From contig JAFOMZ010000035.1 in NCBI GenBank assembly GCA_017421125.1, forward strand, positions 1-59,710: DNA of 59,710 nucleotides, written 5' to 3'. The number at the start of each line of letters is the position of its first letter. Position 1 is the first letter of the stretch. The notes under the pieces are model-generated. The model did no database searches. It saw only the letters and a list, made by a program, of their open reading frames with translations, and was not told where the DNA came from. The stretch is from Solobacterium sp. (GTDB lineage Bacteria > Bacillota_I > Bacilli_A > Erysipelotrichales > Erysipelotrichaceae). Positions 8,435-16,142 of this stretch are shown here, piece after piece. Made by a program: the position numbers and the translations under genes.

Positions 8435-9861
8435 TGAAACGGATATATCTTTGGCTGCGGGAGTTTTCTCTGTCCCAGCAGCTCGTCACAATTGTTTTTC
8501 TGGTCATCACAGTTTTCTGTGCGTTTTTAATGGCGGTCCTGACACCGTCCATTAATCTTTTTACGGACAATGAAATGTACAGGATGCTGCACAGTTCGCA
8601 GTCAGCACTGGATTTTTACCTGAAAAACTATCCGGATATCGTCCCTGTGATTGATGACGGTGATAATACAAGTATCATTCATGGAATCTATGATGAGAAG
8701 AACGACCGTTTTATCATGCTCAGCAGCGGCGTGTTCTCAGATGATGAACAGGCAGATATACGCACAAATACAGCCCTTATCGAAAATGAAACGTCTGATT
8801 TTCAGCTGACCAAGATCAGTGACGGGATCAGACAGGAAGTACTGTACACGATCACGCCGCTGGAAAACGACAGATATCTGGTATCACTGATGCCGGCTTG
8901 GTATGAGACGCAGTTCCGGGCACTGCTGGTCAACAATATCATCAATCTGAATATTATCGTCGTCGGTATTCTGTTCTTCCTGTTAATGCTGTGGATCAGT
9001 TCCCTGATCAGGCCTTTGAATCAGATCAAAGCGTATATTACGCATATCCGTAAAGATGAACCGGCGATGCTGATGGTAGACAGACGTGATGAGATCGGCG
9101 AACTGGCTGATGCATTGCGTGAAATGGAATTCGAACTGCAGAAACAGAAAGCTGACAAGCAGGAAATGATCCAGAATATTTCACATGACCTGAAGACACC
9201 GATCGCGACCATCCGTTCATACGGTGAGAGTATTAAGGACGGTATCTATCCATATGGTTCGCTTGAAAAATCGATCGATGTCATTATTGAACATGCGAAC
9301 AGACTGGAGAAGAAAGTCAGAAGCCTGATCCAGCTGAATAAAATGGAATATCTCCTGGATGACTGCCCGGAAGGGGATAATCTCAATATGAGTGAAGTGA
9401 TCGATAAGGTACTGCTTTCACTGAAAGTCATCCGTCCTGAGATCACGTTTGAAACGAATATTGACAGGGATGTCAGATTCCATGGAGATGAGGACCCTTG
9501 GCGGATCGTTGTCGAGAATCTGGTGGACAATGCGCTGCGTTATGCCAACAGTAAGATCGTTCTTGAACTGAGCCCCGGTGAACTGAAGGTAAGCAATGAC
9601 GGAAAGCAGATCGATGCGGACAGAAAGGCAAAACTGTTCAAGCCGTATGAGAAAGGGTCTGACGGGCAGTTCGGACTGGGTCTGTCGATCGTGTATAAAG
9701 TCGTAACAACTTACGGCTATAAGGTTGAAGCGGAGAATCTTCCGGATGGAGTCTGCTTCAGGGTATGGCGTGAAGTGTCGAAAAAGGAACTTCGTGCGAT
9801 CCAGAAGGAACGTAAAAAAGAAGAACGTGAGCAGCAGAAGGCAAATAAACTGCTGAAATAG
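8434..9861 (+). CDS. Membrane sensor histidine kinase
   Basis: Partner kinase of the preceding regulator. Transmembrane helices at about 17-38 and 171-193 flank a 130-residue extracellular sensor region. A HAMP linker leads to the HisKA motif ISHDLKTPIA with His251. The ATPase lid motifs NLVDNALRYA and GLGLSIVYKV follow. The last 30 residues are a Lys/Glu-rich tail not usual in the family. 475 residues. The target genes cannot be told from the window. Confidence 0.95.
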   Translation: MKRIYLWLREFSLSQQLVTIVFLVITVFCAFLMAVLTPSINLFTDNEMYRMLHSSQSALDFYLKNYPDIVPVIDDGDNTSIIHGIYDEKNDRFIMLSSGVFSDDEQADIRTNTALIENETSDFQLTKISDGIRQEVLYTITPLENDRYLVSLMPAWYETQFRALLVNNIINLNIIVVGILFFLLMLWISSLIRPLNQIKAYITHIRKDEPAMLMVDRRDEIGELADALREMEFELQKQKADKQEMIQNISHDLKTPIATIRSYGESIKDGIYPYGSLEKSIDVIIEHANRLEKKVRSLIQLNKMEYLLDDCPEGDNLNMSEVIDKVLLSLKVIRPEITFETNIDRDVRFHGDEDPWRIVVENLVDNALRYANSKIVLELSPGELKVSNDGKQIDADRKAKLFKPYEKGSDGQFGLGLSIVYKVVTTYGYKVEAENLPDGVCFRVWREVSKKELRAIQKERKKEEREQQKANKLLK

Positions 9862-9876
9862 GAAACAAATCAGGGA

Positions 9877-9914
9877 AACAGTACTTCGGGTTCTTAACGA
9901 AGTGCTGTTTTTTT
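9877..9914 (+). terminator. Terminator of the two-component operon
   Basis: ACAGTACTTCG pairs with CGAAGTGCTGT, followed by seven T residues. Confidence 0.8.
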
Positions 9915-9936
9915 AGTAAAATGTACTGCGTAAATT

Positions 9937-10695
9937 ATGAGAGATATATTTAATGGAATAGAAACAGAATACAGACATTCAGGTACCGGCAATGATGTGA
10001 TCCTGCTGCATGGATGGGGACAGAACATGCAGATGATGTCGGCGATCGAATCACACCTGAATGATCGTTTTTCTGTGTGGAATCTGGACTTTCCGGGATT
10101 TGGTGAGAGCTGTGACCCGCAGGAACCGTGGGGTGTTCCCGACTATGTTGTATTTCTGGAAGAATTTATAGAGAAAAACGGTATTGCCAATCCAATCATC
10201 ATTGCGCATTCTTTTGGGTGCCGTGTTGCGATACGCTATGCTGCAGTGCATCATGATGTACGGAAGATGTGCTTAACGGGTGCTGCGGGCATACGTCCAA
10301 AGCATGGACTTGATTATCAGGTGAAAACCAGGGTATATAAAGCAGGGAAATGGCTGCTGAAAGTGACCGGGCAGACCGATAAGCTGGCGGAACTGCAGAA
10401 GAACAGCGGCAGTGCCGATTACCGTGCGGCAGAAGGTGTCATGCGTGCGACATTCGTTAAAGTGGTCAATGATGATGTGACACCTGTACTGAAAGACGTT
10501 CAGTGTCCTGTGCTCCTGGTATGGGGAGAAAATGATGATGCTGTTCCGCTCTGGATGGGACAGCAGATGGAAAAAGAAATGCCGGATGCAGGTTTGGCTG
10601 TATTTGAGAATGATGATCACTGGGCATACTGGCATCAGCCTGATCGTTTTAACAGAGTACTGGATGTATTTTTGAAAGAGGATGCAATGATATGA
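9937..10695 (+). CDS. Alpha/beta hydrolase
   Basis: Soluble serine hydrolase of unknown substrate. Visible parts are the oxyanion motif HGWGQNM, nucleophile elbow AHSFGC with Ser92, acid Asp in the GENDDAVP region and catalytic His in NDDHWAYW. 252 residues, usual length. No Shine-Dalgarno is seen; TAAAAT at 9917-9922 gives a leader of only about 8 nt. Its stop overlaps the start of the membrane Mur ligase gene (ATGA), so the two are co-translated; a cell-wall-precursor ester or amide is an attractive but unproven substrate. Confidence 0.88.
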   Translation: MRDIFNGIETEYRHSGTGNDVILLHGWGQNMQMMSAIESHLNDRFSVWNLDFPGFGESCDPQEPWGVPDYVVFLEEFIEKNGIANPIIIAHSFGCRVAIRYAAVHHDVRKMCLTGAAGIRPKHGLDYQVKTRVYKAGKWLLKVTGQTDKLAELQKNSGSADYRAAEGVMRATFVKVVNDDVTPVLKDVQCPVLLVWGENDDAVPLWMGQQMEKEMPDAGLAVFENDDHWAYWHQPDRFNRVLDVFLKEDAMI

Positions 10696-12263
10696 GGATA
10701 CTGATCGCGATCGGAATGCTGTTATGTTCACTGGTAAGCGTTAAACATGCGCTGCATATGTTTCAGCAGAACAGATATGAACTCACAAGATATACATCCT
10801 GGATGAAAGCAAATCTCAGGGTCCTGACAGAAAATCTGCCTGTGATTCTCTGCGGTGCATTCGGAATGGCTGCTTCACTTGTGCTGAAAGATATGGCGTT
10901 GAAGCTGACTGTTTTTGGCTTGTCTCTTGCGGCAGGTATTCTTGCGCTGCTGAAAGAACGCAGGGCATCTTATATCAAACCGCTGGTCTATACTGACCGT
11001 GTGAAGCGCCAGATCGCCGTTACGGCTGTACTGCTGATCGCACTGGTGTGGTTCTTCAGCGGTGATCCGTTTAGAACAGCTTATGGCCTGGGGATCATCT
11101 GCATGGCAGTGCTTCCCTGGCTGCTGATCTATCTGATGGCGCTGATCACTTCACCGATCGAGAAGGCTGTACAGAACTGGTACCTGAATGACGCAAAAAG
11201 GATCCTGAGGGAACATACGAATCTGATCAAGATCGGCATTACAGGAAGCTATGGAAAAACATCTACCAAGAATGTTATGCAGGCTGTTCTTTCTGAACGC
11301 TTCAATTCCCTGATGACACCTGCTTCCTACAATACCCCGATGGGGATCACGAGAACTGTCAGGGGCATGCTGAAGCCGATACATCAGGTGTTTGTCTGTG
11401 AGATGGGCGCTGATAAAGTCGGAGATATTACCGAACTCATGGAATTTGTTCATCCTCAGATCGGTGTTGTTACATCGATCGGTCCCCAGCATCTGCAGAC
11501 ATTCGGTTCCCAGGAAAACATTACACGCGAAAAGATGCAGATGATCGAACTGCTTCCTTCGGACGGTCTGGGTATTATGAACTATGACAATGAGCTGATC
11601 CGGAACTGGAAACTGAAAAACAGTGTTCAGACAGTCAGCTATGCGATCGATTATGAACATGCGGATTACAGAGCTGCGGACATCCGATACAGTTCTGCCG
11701 GTTCATCATTTACTCTGATCCATGGGGATGAGACATATCAGTTTGAAACAAAACTGCTTGGTAAACTGAATATTCTGAATATTCTGTCAGCGATCGCCGC
11801 TTCAAGATATCTTGGCGTGGACTGGAAAACGATACAGCGTGCAGTACGCTCCATGAAGCAGGTTGAACACCGTCTTGAACAGAAAAAGATCAATGGATAC
11901 AACTTTATTGATGATGCATTCAATGCGAATCCGAGCGGTGCTGCTATGGCCCTGGATGTTTTGTCAGGAATGCCCGGTACGCGTTATATCGTGACGCCGG
12001 GAATGATCGATCTGGGTGAGAAACAGGATGAGATCAACAGATCATTTGGCAGGCAGATGAAAGATAAAGCGGACGTTGTGATCCTGGTCGGGGCAAAACA
12101 GACACAGTCGATCGTGCAGGGACTGTCGGAATCAGGCTTCGATATGGATCATGTACATGTAGTGGATCATGTAAAAGAAGCATTCGCGCTGATCTATAGG
12201 GATGCAGAAAAAACAGATACGATCCTTTTGGAAAATGATCTGCCGGATGCATTCAATAACTGA
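10692..12263 (+). CDS. Membrane-anchored MurF-like Mur ligase
   Basis: ATP-dependent amide ligase of the Mur family. The Mur core starts near residue 178 with P-loop TGSYGKTS (184-191). Next come NTPMGITRT, the central EMGAD motif, LGKLNILNILSA and the C-terminal DDAFNANP substrate motif, all as in MurF. Before it, instead of MurF domain 1, lie about 160 residues with four to five membrane helices. At 523 residues it is longer than MurF (about 450). It overlaps the hydrolase gene by 4 nt. It could be the cell's MurF or, more likely, an accessory ligase acting on a membrane-linked wall precursor (inference). Confidence 0.85.
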   Translation: MRILIAIGMLLCSLVSVKHALHMFQQNRYELTRYTSWMKANLRVLTENLPVILCGAFGMAASLVLKDMALKLTVFGLSLAAGILALLKERRASYIKPLVYTDRVKRQIAVTAVLLIALVWFFSGDPFRTAYGLGIICMAVLPWLLIYLMALITSPIEKAVQNWYLNDAKRILREHTNLIKIGITGSYGKTSTKNVMQAVLSERFNSLMTPASYNTPMGITRTVRGMLKPIHQVFVCEMGADKVGDITELMEFVHPQIGVVTSIGPQHLQTFGSQENITREKMQMIELLPSDGLGIMNYDNELIRNWKLKNSVQTVSYAIDYEHADYRAADIRYSSAGSSFTLIHGDETYQFETKLLGKLNILNILSAIAASRYLGVDWKTIQRAVRSMKQVEHRLEQKKINGYNFIDDAFNANPSGAAMALDVLSGMPGTRYIVTPGMIDLGEKQDEINRSFGRQMKDKADVVILVGAKQTQSIVQGLSESGFDMDHVHVVDHVKEAFALIYRDAEKTDTILLENDLPDAFNN

Positions 12264-12339
12264 GTAATACTATTAAACAGATATTCTGCAGGCTTCTGAA
12301 AGCATTATTCATACAAGAAAAAAAGAATGAAAAAAGTGC

Positions 12340-12368
12340 TTGCACAAAGGTGTCTATCATGGTATATT
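12340..12368 (+). promoter_or_regulatory. tRNA operon promoter
   Basis: TTGCAC (12340-12345), exactly 17 nt, TATATT (12363-12368). Transcription would start near 12375, about 30 nt before tRNA-Ser. Confidence 0.8.
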
Positions 12369-12403
12369 AAGTAGGCACTCGAAATAAGCTAGCACTTGGC
12401 AGT

Positions 12404-12494
12404 GAAGAAGTACTCAAGAGGTCGAAGAGGTGCCCCTGCTAAGGGCATAGGTCGGGAAACTGGCGCGAGGGTTCAAATCCCTCCTTCTTCGCCA
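12404..12494 (+). tRNA. tRNA-Ser (anticodon GCT)
   Basis: Acceptor GAAGAAG pairs with CTTCTTC; anticodon stem TGCCC/GGGCA encloses CTGCTAA, giving anticodon GCT for AGC/AGU codons. The long variable arm (GGTCGGGAAACTGGC) is that of a class II tRNA. T arm GAGGG-TTCAAAT-CCCTC. The CCA end is encoded. Confidence 0.95.
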
Positions 12495-12501
12495 TTCATT
12501 C

Positions 12502-12577
12502 GGTCCGGTGGTGTAGCGGTTAACATGCCTCCCTGTCACGGAGGAGATCGCGAGTTCGATTCTCGTCCGGACCGCCA
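12502..12577 (+). tRNA. tRNA-Asp (anticodon GTC)
   Basis: Acceptor GGTCCGG with CCGGACC, anticodon loop CTGTCAC, T arm GCGAG-TTCGATT-CTCGT, discriminator G and encoded CCA. 76 nt. Seven bases after tRNA-Ser. Confidence 0.95.
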
Positions 12578-12582
12578 GTATT

Positions 12583-12653
12583 GCGAGTGTAGTTCAATGG
12601 TAGAACGCAACCTTGCCAAGGTTGACACGGCGGTTCGATTCCGCTCACTCGCT
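12583..12653 (+). tRNA. tRNA-Gly (anticodon GCC)
   Basis: Acceptor GCGAGTG with CACTCGC, anticodon stem CAACC/GGTTG around TTGCCAA, discriminator T. Unlike its two neighbours it does not encode CCA (CTG follows), so it depends on CCA-adding enzyme. Confidence 0.94.
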
Positions 12654-12658
12654 CTGCC

Positions 12659-12693
12659 AAAGCGCTTCAGATCAATCTGGAGCGCTTTTTTTC
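12659..12693 (+). terminator. Terminator of the tRNA operon
   Basis: AAGCGCTTCAGA pairs with TCTGGAGCGCTT around a short loop, with seven T residues. Confidence 0.9.
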
Positions 12694-12754
12694 GCATTGG
12701 GCTCATGCCGGGGAAACTGTATTGAACAGCTGATTTCATTTCTGAGTATTGTGA

Positions 12755-12760
12755 TACAAT
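12755..12760 (+). promoter_or_regulatory. Extended -10 box just before the deacylase start
   Basis: TGATACAAT (12752-12760) is an extended -10. ATG at 12768 follows after seven bases, and no Shine-Dalgarno fits between. Confidence 0.55.
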
Positions 12761-12767
12761 CATGCAT

Positions 12768-13319
12768 ATGAAACTGTTGCAGGGTTCTCCGGAAAACATG
12801 GAAGGAAGAGAGGAAAGGGAAGTGCGTACCTATGCATTTCTTGATTCTCTTCATATTGCATATGAAAGAACTGATCACCCGGATATGCCTGCTTCCAGCA
12901 TGGAGATCTGTGCACAGGTGGACCGGATACTTGGTGTCCGCATCTGCAAGAATCTGTTTCTGTGCAATCACCAGGAAACAGAGTTCTGGCTGCTGATCAT
13001 GCCTGGAGATAAACCTTTTCTGACAAAAGAATTCTCAAAGAAGGTAGGATCCAGCCGTCTTTCATTCGCAAAAGAGACTTATATGGAAAAATATCTGGAT
13101 CTTCATGCCGGAAGTGTATCAGTCCTTGGACTGATGAATGATCGGGACCATAAAGTTAAGCTTGCGGTTGATGAAGATATGCTGAAAGAAGATATGTTCG
13201 GCTGCCATCCTTGTGTGAACACAAGCTCACTGCGCTTCAGGACAATTGACCTGATCAATGTGATTCTTCCGGCAATGGAGATCGAGCCTGTATATGTAAA
13301 ACTGACAGGAGAACGGTAA
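12768..13319 (+). CDS. YbaK/ProX-type aminoacyl-tRNA deacylase
   Basis: Hydrolyses mischarged tRNA in trans; the PrdX-like subgroup removes Ala from tRNA-Pro. The YbaK fold is recognisable: N-terminal YAFLDSLHIAYERTDHP, the ICKNLFLCN strand with catalytic-region Lys, LSFAKE, and GSVSVLGLMND (the conserved GxVSPxGL-type loop). About 183 residues from the ATG at 12768, which lies at the predicted transcription start. In-frame ATGs at 12762 and 12798 are alternatives. Its position just after a tRNA operon fits its role but is probably chance. Confidence 0.85.
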   Translation: MKLLQGSPENMEGREEREVRTYAFLDSLHIAYERTDHPDMPASSMEICAQVDRILGVRICKNLFLCNHQETEFWLLIMPGDKPFLTKEFSKKVGSSRLSFAKETYMEKYLDLHAGSVSVLGLMNDRDHKVKLAVDEDMLKEDMFGCHPCVNTSSLRFRTIDLINVILPAMEIEPVYVKLTGER

Positions 13320-13333
13320 GTCTCCTGTTTTTT
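13305..13333 (+). terminator. Terminator overlapping the deacylase stop
   Basis: ACAGGAGA pairs with TCTCCTGT around the stop codon, then six T residues. Confidence 0.8.
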
Positions 13334-13444
13334 ATGCCGCCTGGATCGCTGAAGGCTGTCAGAACATCACCTGTGTTAAATGTAACATTTTTCAATAATA
13401 TGATGTTTATAATAAAAAATGAACAGATATTATAAACATACAGA

Positions 13445-13473
13445 TTGATATAACAGCAGAATTCGGTCATAAT
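13445..13473 (+). promoter_or_regulatory. Promoter of the T-box leader
   Basis: TTGATA (13445-13450), 17 nt, CATAAT (13468-13473); start predicted near 13480. Confidence 0.65.
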
Positions 13474-13479
13474 ACGACT

Positions 13480-13709
13480 AACTTCAGTGATCAGAAGAGT
13501 ATCCGGTGATGACCATCAGAGAGTCGGTGAAGGTGCGAGCCCGACGGCAACGTCTAAGGAGAAACACATCTGTGAGAATCTTTCCGGAAATACAGTATGG
13601 AAAGGCGTTTCCCGCGTTAAGGGCAAGAGTGGAAGACAGGTGGTGCTGTCTTCAACCAGTGTGGTACCGCGATTTGATGTCGTCTCTGGAAACAGAAGAC
13701 GGCATTTTT
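13480..13709 (+). ncRNA. T-box leader (tRNA-sensing riboswitch)
   Basis: Senses uncharged tRNA and switches between antitermination and termination. Seen: Stem I with the AGAAGAGTA kink-turn start, AGAGAG bulge and GTCGG..CCGAC distal stem. The Stem I 3' strand GAAACACATCTGTGAG aligns base for base in spacing with GAAAGGCATTCTTGAG as I recall it from Bacillus glyQS, placing the specifier at 13565-13567 as CAC (His). The T-box GTGGTACCGCG is at 13661-13671, and the terminator hairpin at 13677-13709. The TGGT bulge would pair best with an A discriminator, whereas tRNA-His usually has C, so the amino acid is tentative. It precedes a peptide-binding protein gene. Confidence 0.9.
13677..13709 (+). 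terminator. T-box-controlled terminator
   Basis: ATGTCGTCT pairs with AGACGGCAT, followed by five T residues; it competes with the antiterminator that contains the T-box motif. Confidence 0.85.
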
Positions 13710-13713
13710 GTTT

Positions 13714-13770
13714 AAGGAGGAAAGAAAAACGGTACATTTCTACAACGGAATCAAAGTGGCGATAGTTTAG
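13714..13770 (+). other. Orphan Shine-Dalgarno and short open frame before the peptide-binding gene
   Basis: A perfect AAGGAGG (13714-13720) follows the T-box terminator but no ATG, GTG or TTG lies 5-10 nt after it; ACG is at 13729. Read from there the frame is 13 codons (ending HFYNGIKVAIV) and stops with TAG at 13768-13770. The true gene then has its own AAAAGGAG. This could be a remnant of a deleted gene or a leader peptide. Confidence 0.35.
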
Positions 13771-13788
13771 CAAAAGGAGAGAAAGAAA

Positions 13789-15453
13789 ATGCTGACGAAA
13801 AAAATTATGGCAGTGATCATGTCTGCCGCCGCTCTGACTGTGACAGCCTGCAGCTCAACATCCGACAATTCAGTATCGGGATCCACAGCAACTCCGGGTT
13901 CTTCCGGAAATTCCATGTCTGTAGCAGTAACAGGACAGTTTTCCAATCTGGATCCGGGACTGAATACAGAAACAAACAACACTTACGTTATTTCGCACCT
14001 TTACAGTGCGATGTTCCGCAGGGCTACCGATGGAACGATCGTTCCGATGCTGGCAGAAGATTATACAGTTTCCGATGATGGTCTGACCTGGACCTTTACG
14101 TTGAAGGATGGTCTGGAATGGTCTGATGGAACAGCCCTGACAGCTTACGACTTTGAATATGCATACCTGAGAAATCTGTCTTATGGTGCTGATAATGCCT
14201 TTGCAGTATATAACCTGGTGCAGTATATCGAGGGAGCTGATGTGTACAGTGAAAAAGCTTATGCGACAGAAAACTTTGACTGTACAAAAGAAGACTTCAG
14301 CTATGTCGGTGTCCGTGCCATTGATGATAAAACATTTGAACTGAAGCTTAAGATGCCGTGCTCCTATCTGGATATGCTTATGTGCGGCGGCGCATGGGAA
14401 CCGCTTCCTCAGAGTACCCCTCAGCATGATTCTACATGGTCGCTGAAAGCGGGCTATCCGACCAGCGGACCGTATATGCTTTCCGAAGTCAATCCGAACG
14501 AAAAAGCAGTCGGCAAAAAGAACGAAAACTATTTTGAGGCGGATCAAGTGACTATGGATGAGATCACGTTTGTGGTCATGCCGGATCAGGCATCACAGGC
14601 ACTTGCGTTTGAAGCCGGTCAAATCGATGTTGCGCTGAGTGTTTCTACAGAAACACTGAAGAGTTATTCCGGCACAGATAAACTGATCACTTATGTTTCT
14701 CCGGGAACTTATGACATTGCGTTCAATACCGGTGAAAAGGGTCCGGAATGGGCAAAGAATGTGAATGTCAGAAAAGCTCTGGCACTTGCTGTGAATACGG
14801 ATGACGTAGTTGATGTACTCGGCGGTACAGAATTCTACCAGAAGCTGGAAGGATATGTTCCGGCAGGACTTCCGGGAGCGACCGGTGATTTCCGTGAAGA
14901 AGCTGACGCGGCAAGAGGCAGCTACTCCCTGGCATACGATCCGGAAAAAGCAAAAGAACTGCTTGCACAGGAAGGTTATACAGCTGAAAATCCGCTGAAG
15001 ATCGTTTACCGCTACCCGAACTCCGGTACAGATCCGGATCTGGCAACACTTCTGCAGGAACAGTGGACTTCCATCGGGGTCGTTGTTGATTTCAGTGCAC
15101 TGGAATCCGGCGTCTATTGGGACCAGTTCGATCAGGGAACATTTGAACTGATGAGATTCGGTCTTGGAACATCACACCCGATCACATGCCTGGACCAGTG
15201 GACGACAGGTATGCAGGTAGTGCCGATCGTAGATGACGCTAAATTTGATCAGATGATGCTGGATGCCAAGTGGGAAACAGATTATAAAAAGGCTATGGAG
15301 ATCTGCCACGAAGCAGACAGCTATGTAGTTGATGATATGGTCTACGTTATTCCGCTTTATCAGAAAAAGACAGGACTTCTGGTTCAGAGCAACGTGAAAG
15401 GATATCAGCTGCGCGGTACAACGATGTACTGGTATTCCTGCACAAAAGAATAA
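13789..15453 (+). CDS. Oligopeptide-binding lipoprotein (SBP family 5, OppA/DppA type)
   Basis: Extracellular solute-binding lipoprotein that feeds peptides to an ABC importer. Signal peptide 1-20 with lipobox VTACSS. The body has the family-5 pattern: LDPGLNTETNN, YSAMFRRATDG, the WTFTLKDGLEWSDGT strand and AYDFEYAYLRN, with the normal length of 554 residues. AAAAGGAGAG sets the ATG. The gene is under the T-box, so expression should rise when the sensed amino acid is scarce. No permease or ATPase gene is next to it, so it must use components encoded elsewhere. Confidence 0.93.
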   Translation: MLTKKIMAVIMSAAALTVTACSSTSDNSVSGSTATPGSSGNSMSVAVTGQFSNLDPGLNTETNNTYVISHLYSAMFRRATDGTIVPMLAEDYTVSDDGLTWTFTLKDGLEWSDGTALTAYDFEYAYLRNLSYGADNAFAVYNLVQYIEGADVYSEKAYATENFDCTKEDFSYVGVRAIDDKTFELKLKMPCSYLDMLMCGGAWEPLPQSTPQHDSTWSLKAGYPTSGPYMLSEVNPNEKAVGKKNENYFEADQVTMDEITFVVMPDQASQALAFEAGQIDVALSVSTETLKSYSGTDKLITYVSPGTYDIAFNTGEKGPEWAKNVNVRKALALAVNTDDVVDVLGGTEFYQKLEGYVPAGLPGATGDFREEADAARGSYSLAYDPEKAKELLAQEGYTAENPLKIVYRYPNSGTDPDLATLLQEQWTSIGVVVDFSALESGVYWDQFDQGTFELMRFGLGTSHPITCLDQWTTGMQVVPIVDDAKFDQMMLDAKWETDYKKAMEICHEADSYVVDDMVYVIPLYQKKTGLLVQSNVKGYQLRGTTMYWYSCTKE

Positions 15454-15462
15454 GTATTTCCG

Positions 15463-15492
15463 AAAGGCTGCAGCGGAGGCTGCGGCTTTTTC
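15463..15492 (+). terminator. Terminator of the peptide-binding gene
   Basis: GGCTGCAGC pairs with GCTGCGGC (one bulge), followed by five T residues. Confidence 0.7.
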
Positions 15493-15518
15493 TGTCTGCA
15501 GACTTGTTCAGGCAGATC

Positions 15519-15571
15519 AAAAAACATTCTGTCAGCTCTTTCGTGGTTTCACATTCTGACAGAATGTTTTA
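15519..15571. terminator. Bidirectional terminator between convergent genes
   Basis: AAAAACATTCTGTCAG pairs perfectly with CTGACAGAATGTTTT over a 20-nt loop; it carries T tracts on both strands and overlaps the merR stop. Confidence 0.75.
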
Positions 15572-15904
15572 TAGACTGCTTTTTTCCTCTTCGATCAGTT
15601 TTGTCAGCAGGAGGATCTGTTCACTCAGCATCTGTTTTTGCTCAAAAAGCCTTTTCTGTGCGTTTAAAAGGATCTCGATCGTTTTCTCCGGCTGATTCAG
15701 GATTGTCCGTACTTCCGACAGCAGCAGACCTGCTTCCTGATACTGCCTGATCATTTTCAAAGTATCCACTGCAGAGTCGCTGTATAACTTGGCTTTCTGC
15801 TTCCCGCTTCTTTTGACCGGTTTCAATAAATCAATTTTGTCATAATAATAAAGCGTCTTTCTTGTGACACCTGCAGCTTTGCATACTTCGTTTACTGTTT
15901 TCAT
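15569..15904 (-). CDS. MerR family transcriptional regulator
   Basis: Small DNA-binding regulator, 111 residues. The winged-helix MerR motif is at the N-terminus (VCKAAGVTRKTLYYYDKIDLLKP), then a coiled-coil dimerisation helix from about residue 75. There is no C-terminal effector domain and no Cys cluster, so it is not a classical metal or drug sensor. Its own promoter has the MerR-type architecture (15930-15961), implying autoregulation. No obvious target gene is adjacent, apart from the divergent glycosyltransferase 240 bp away. Confidence 0.9.
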   Translation of the reverse strand: MKTVNEVCKAAGVTRKTLYYYDKIDLLKPVKRSGKQKAKLYSDSAVDTLKMIRQYQEAGLLLSEVRTILNQPEKTIEILLNAQKRLFEQKQMLSEQILLLTKLIEEEKSSL

Positions 15905-15929
15905 ATCAATATCTGTCTATTTTGCATTC

Positions 15930-15961
15930 ACTGTACAACTGTTCCCTGCGGGAACGGTCAA
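15930..15961 (-). promoter_or_regulatory. MerR-type promoter/operator
   Basis: On the minus strand: TTGACC, dyad GTTCCC-GCA-GGGAAC, then TACAGT, with a 20-nt spacer. The dyad fills the over-long spacer, as in BmrR- and CueR-type promoters that need the regulator to twist the DNA. Confidence 0.7.
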
Positions 15962-16142
15962 GAGTAAATTTATCCCGGTGGATCACGATGGACAGATAAT
16001 CCCGGGTTTTACGGAACATAAACAGCTGATGTGTTTTTTCGCTTTTTATTCACCGTATCTTCAGATGTTTCTAACAGATTCTTGACCTTGAATGATTAGT
16101 ATTCAGGAAAGCAGAAATGAATTCTGCGGAAGGAGAGCGGTT

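Noticed and set aside
12396..12725. A 109-codon open frame on the plus strand (and an 87-codon one opposite)
   Set aside because: It runs straight through three clear tRNA genes and their terminator.
13487..13765. Open frames over the T-box leader on both strands
   Set aside because: They coincide with Stem I, the T-box motif and the terminator; no ribosome site and no protein-like sequence.
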